Shown one piece after another: positions 62,190 through 64,000 of a DNA stretch of 64,000 bases. The notes beneath the pieces are model-generated. The model saw only the letters and a list, made by a program, of their open reading frames with translations. It made no database searches and was not told the origin of the DNA. How positions within the stretch are numbered: the stretch's first letter is position 1; each line of letters starts with the position of its first letter. The position numbers and the translations under genes are program-made. This DNA comes from Actinomyces massiliensis 4401292. Lineage in GTDB: Bacteria; Actinomycetota; Actinomycetes; Actinomycetales; Actinomycetaceae. The stretch is taken from NCBI RefSeq assembly GCF_000269805.1, contig NZ_JH711481.1, positions 719,531-783,530 on the forward strand. The letters are read 5' to 3'.

Positions 62190-64000
62190 ATGAAGCTCAA
62201 TAATCGCGATCTCGTCCTGCGAGGACTCCTCGGCGTCCTCCCGCCCCACCTGGAGCGCTACCTGCGCGCGACCCTGGGCAACCGCTGCACGCCCGAGAGG
62301 CTGCGTCTCCTGCTCGGCGGCAATGGCAGCGGCAGCGCCTCGGACCTCCCCGACCTGGCGGACCTGTCCACCCAGATCCGCATCCTCACTGCTCGCGGCG
62401 CTGACGGACGCTACCTCGTCACCCTGCCGCGGGGTCTGGGGAGCAAACTGCACGAGGTCCGCCACGTCCGCAATGAGGCGGTCCACGGCGGTGATTTCGA
62501 CGCCGACAGGACGCTGGCCGCCCTGGTCGCAGTCAACGAGGTGCTCCGGCTCATCGGCGCCGACTCCGGCCGGGCCGAGATCCGTGAGCTCATCGCCGCC
62601 ATCGACAGCGGCCGGGGCGCCGGCGGCGACCCTCTGGACGCCGTCGGCATTGAGGTCGAGTGCGTGCCCGTGATCAGTTACGCCCACGCCGTGGCGGGTG
62701 CCGCACCCATGGTGTCGGTCCGCCTATCCCTCACGAAGGGCCCGGGCCCGCGTGATGCCGGCTCGAACTCGCCCGTGCTCGCAGCCGATGACCAGCAGCG
62801 TCAGACCCTGGCAGTCGGGGCGCGCGTCTCCCAGGCGACGCCGCCGGGGGCTTTGGAGGTGACGCTCACGCTCATCGAGGACAACGGCGGTCGCCAGATC
62901 GCCGAGCCCTGGCACCTGACCTGGGACACGTCCCACCAGGTGCTGAGTGCCACGTGCGACATGACACTGGATCGCGCGAGCCTGCTTCAGGTCGATCAGT
63001 CCGGGGCGGCCCATGTGCGGATCGACCTGCGCACTGCCGACACTGCCGACGGCGCAACCGCCGTTCGCATACTCCCGGGCCTGACCGTGCTGCCCCCGCG
63101 GCACTGGCGGCTCGACGGCGGCGGGCGCTGGGCGGGTGCGGCGCTGGCGACCTTCGTCCAGCCCGACCAGGTCGTTGTTGGCGCCCTGGCGGCCGAGGCG
63201 CTCCGTCTCGCCCCGCCCGACGAGAATGCCGGGCCTGCCGGCCCCGCCGACCCGGATGCCCTCGCCGCGGCCGCGTGCGCCGTCCTGCGCCGACGTCGCG
63301 TGATGATCAAGACCGTGAGCGACCCGTGGCAGGCCGGTTCGCACCCCATTCGCACCGCGGCCGGGCTGCTCGATGCGCGCACCGGCAGCGTCCTCGACAT
63401 CGCGGTCCTGCTCGCCGGCGTCCTGGAGCGGCTGGGCGTGGCCGCCACCCTTCTGCTCACGCCCACGACCGTCCTCGTCGGCTACCGGCGGCGCGAACAG
63501 GACGGGAGCGCGCCGATCTCCCCGCAGGAGGCCGTCGACCTCATCCAGCGCGGCGTCATGGGCATGATCGACCCCGACCTCGCGGTGAGCGCATCGGCGG
63601 CGACTCTTCACGGACTGCCCGCTCCGGCGCGCAGCGCGGCGCTGGCGGCGCTTCCCGACATGCTTCTGGCCGTTCCGGTGGACGCAGCCCGGGCCGGCGG
63701 CGCAGCCCCCCAGCCCATGCTGGAGCGCAATGAGGACGACGTCGTCCGTGAGCTCGACGCATCTGACGGCTCTACCGCGCCCGGCGATGAGCCTCCCGCC
63801 GCCTCGGAGTCCGCTGTCGTGCCGGACACGGGGTGGTTGCCGGACGACGACGGGCCCGCTTCTGATTCCGACTCCGCTCCCGGCTCTGATTCCGACTCCG
63901 GGCCCGAGCCGGAGCCCACCTCGGCCGTCGAGGTCCTTCCCGCTCCGGCCGCCGCCCCGGCCGGCGCCGAGCTGGAGCCCGCCCCGGCCGCCGCCGAGGC
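62190..64000 (+). CDS. Swt1-HEPN plus transglutaminase-like N-terminus of a large DUF4011-type protein (3' end outside window)
   Basis: The frame from ATG 62190 stays open to the window end (603 codons). Residues 1-125 form a Swt1-HEPN-like domain with RNEAVH (R94, H99; RxxxxH, the RNase-type HEPN motif). Residues about 150-360 are beta-rich. Residues about 370-440 (VMIKTVSDPWQAGSHPIRTAAGLLDARTGSVLDIAVLLAGVLERLGVAATLLLTPTTVLVGYRR) resemble the inactive transglutaminase-like domain of DUF4011 helicase proteins; the usual TCLDLA Cys is Val. An acidic Ser/Asp/Pro linker begins near 505. A helicase and nuclease would be expected beyond the window. Possibly an RNA-targeting conflict protein next to the Ro/Y RNA locus. 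Confidence 0.7.
   Translation, partial: MKLNNRDLVLRGLLGVLPPHLERYLRATLGNRCTPERLRLLLGGNGSGSASDLPDLADLSTQIRILTARGADGRYLVTLPRGLGSKLHEVRHVRNEAVHGGDFDADRTLAALVAVNEVLRLIGADSGRAEIRELIAAIDSGRGAGGDPLDAVGIEVECVPVISYAHAVAGAAPMVSVRLSLTKGPGPRDAGSNSPVLAADDQQRQTLAVGARVSQATPPGALEVTLTLIEDNGGRQIAEPWHLTWDTSHQVLSATCDMTLDRASLLQVDQSGAAHVRIDLRTADTADGATAVRILPGLTVLPPRHWRLDGGGRWAGAALATFVQPDQVVVGALAAEALRLAPPDENAGPAGPADPDALAAAACAVLRRRRVMIKTVSDPWQAGSHPIRTAAGLLDARTGSVLDIAVLLAGVLERLGVAATLLLTPTTVLVGYRRREQDGSAPISPQEAVDLIQRGVMGMIDPDLAVSASAATLHGLPAPARSAALAALPDMLLAVPVDAARAGGAAPQPMLERNEDDVVRELDASDGSTAPGDEPPAASESAVVPDTGWLPDDDGPASDSDSAPGSDSDSGPEPEPTSAVEVLPAPAAAPAGAELEPAPAAAE

Overview
The window is very G+C-rich DNA with dense coding on both strands and many GTG starts. 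Its gene content (Lhr helicase, EtfD-type Fe-S reductase, DUF4235, DUF4921, SPFH-Arc pair, cytoplasmic pullulanase) fits an actinobacterium, most likely in Actinomycetaceae. That assignment is an inference from gene content; no rRNA or complete tRNA gene is present.

Layout. 1-4.7 kb: a tandemly duplicated CPBP membrane-protease gene with a VOC/glyoxalase gene, then a divergent WYL regulator. 4.8-20.3 kb: mostly housekeeping genes (RarA, ROK regulator, HAD phosphatase with a degenerate HAD partner, SPFH-Arc pair, GPP34 protein, a giant Lhr helicase, type-5 uracil-DNA glycosylase, DUF4242 protein). 20.4-26.95 kb: pullulanase, two membrane proteins, an NAD(P)H-binding protein and a TMEM175-type channel. 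27-33 kb: a minus-strand defence island with a visibly A+T-richer ABC-three-component system and a XamI-type restriction-modification operon whose promoter carries two copies of the expected recognition sequence. 33.8-41.7 kb: a frameshifted EtfD-like Fe-S protein, a frameshifted membrane protein, DUF4235, and a TPP-riboswitch-controlled thiamine ABC transporter. 42.5-53.9 kb: two related cassettes, YbjN-YbjN-TPR and YbjN-YbjN-HSP90-TPR. 54-59 kb: Xi-class GST, TacT-TacA toxin-antitoxin, DUF4921, and an HTH/zinc-ribbon-like pair. 59.4-61.9 kb: a cluster of apparent bacterial Y RNAs with a permuted tRNA-like module, followed by a TROVE/Ro60 gene and a small HTH gene. 62.2 kb to the end: the N-terminal part of a large Swt1-HEPN plus transglutaminase-like protein that runs out of the window.

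Four families of dispersed repeats occur between, and twice inside, genes. A is a 53-bp near-perfect palindrome (five copies, one in frame inside Lhr). B is arrays of 22-bp units built on CCGATCTCG (nine arrays, one in frame inside the thiamine permease). C is a larger imperfect palindrome built on CTCCCATGTGC (three copies, two of them in inverted orientation and flanked by B arrays). D is a GTAGTAA-type hairpin (two copies).

The most unusual systems are the Y RNA/Ro60 locus next to a HEPN protein, and the HSP90-YbjN-TPR cassettes. Their co-occurrence with the ABC-3C and XamI systems suggests that 27-33 kb and 42-64 kb are accessory, conflict- or stress-related regions. Features were read by eye, so start sites and family names without a visible hallmark are inferences.
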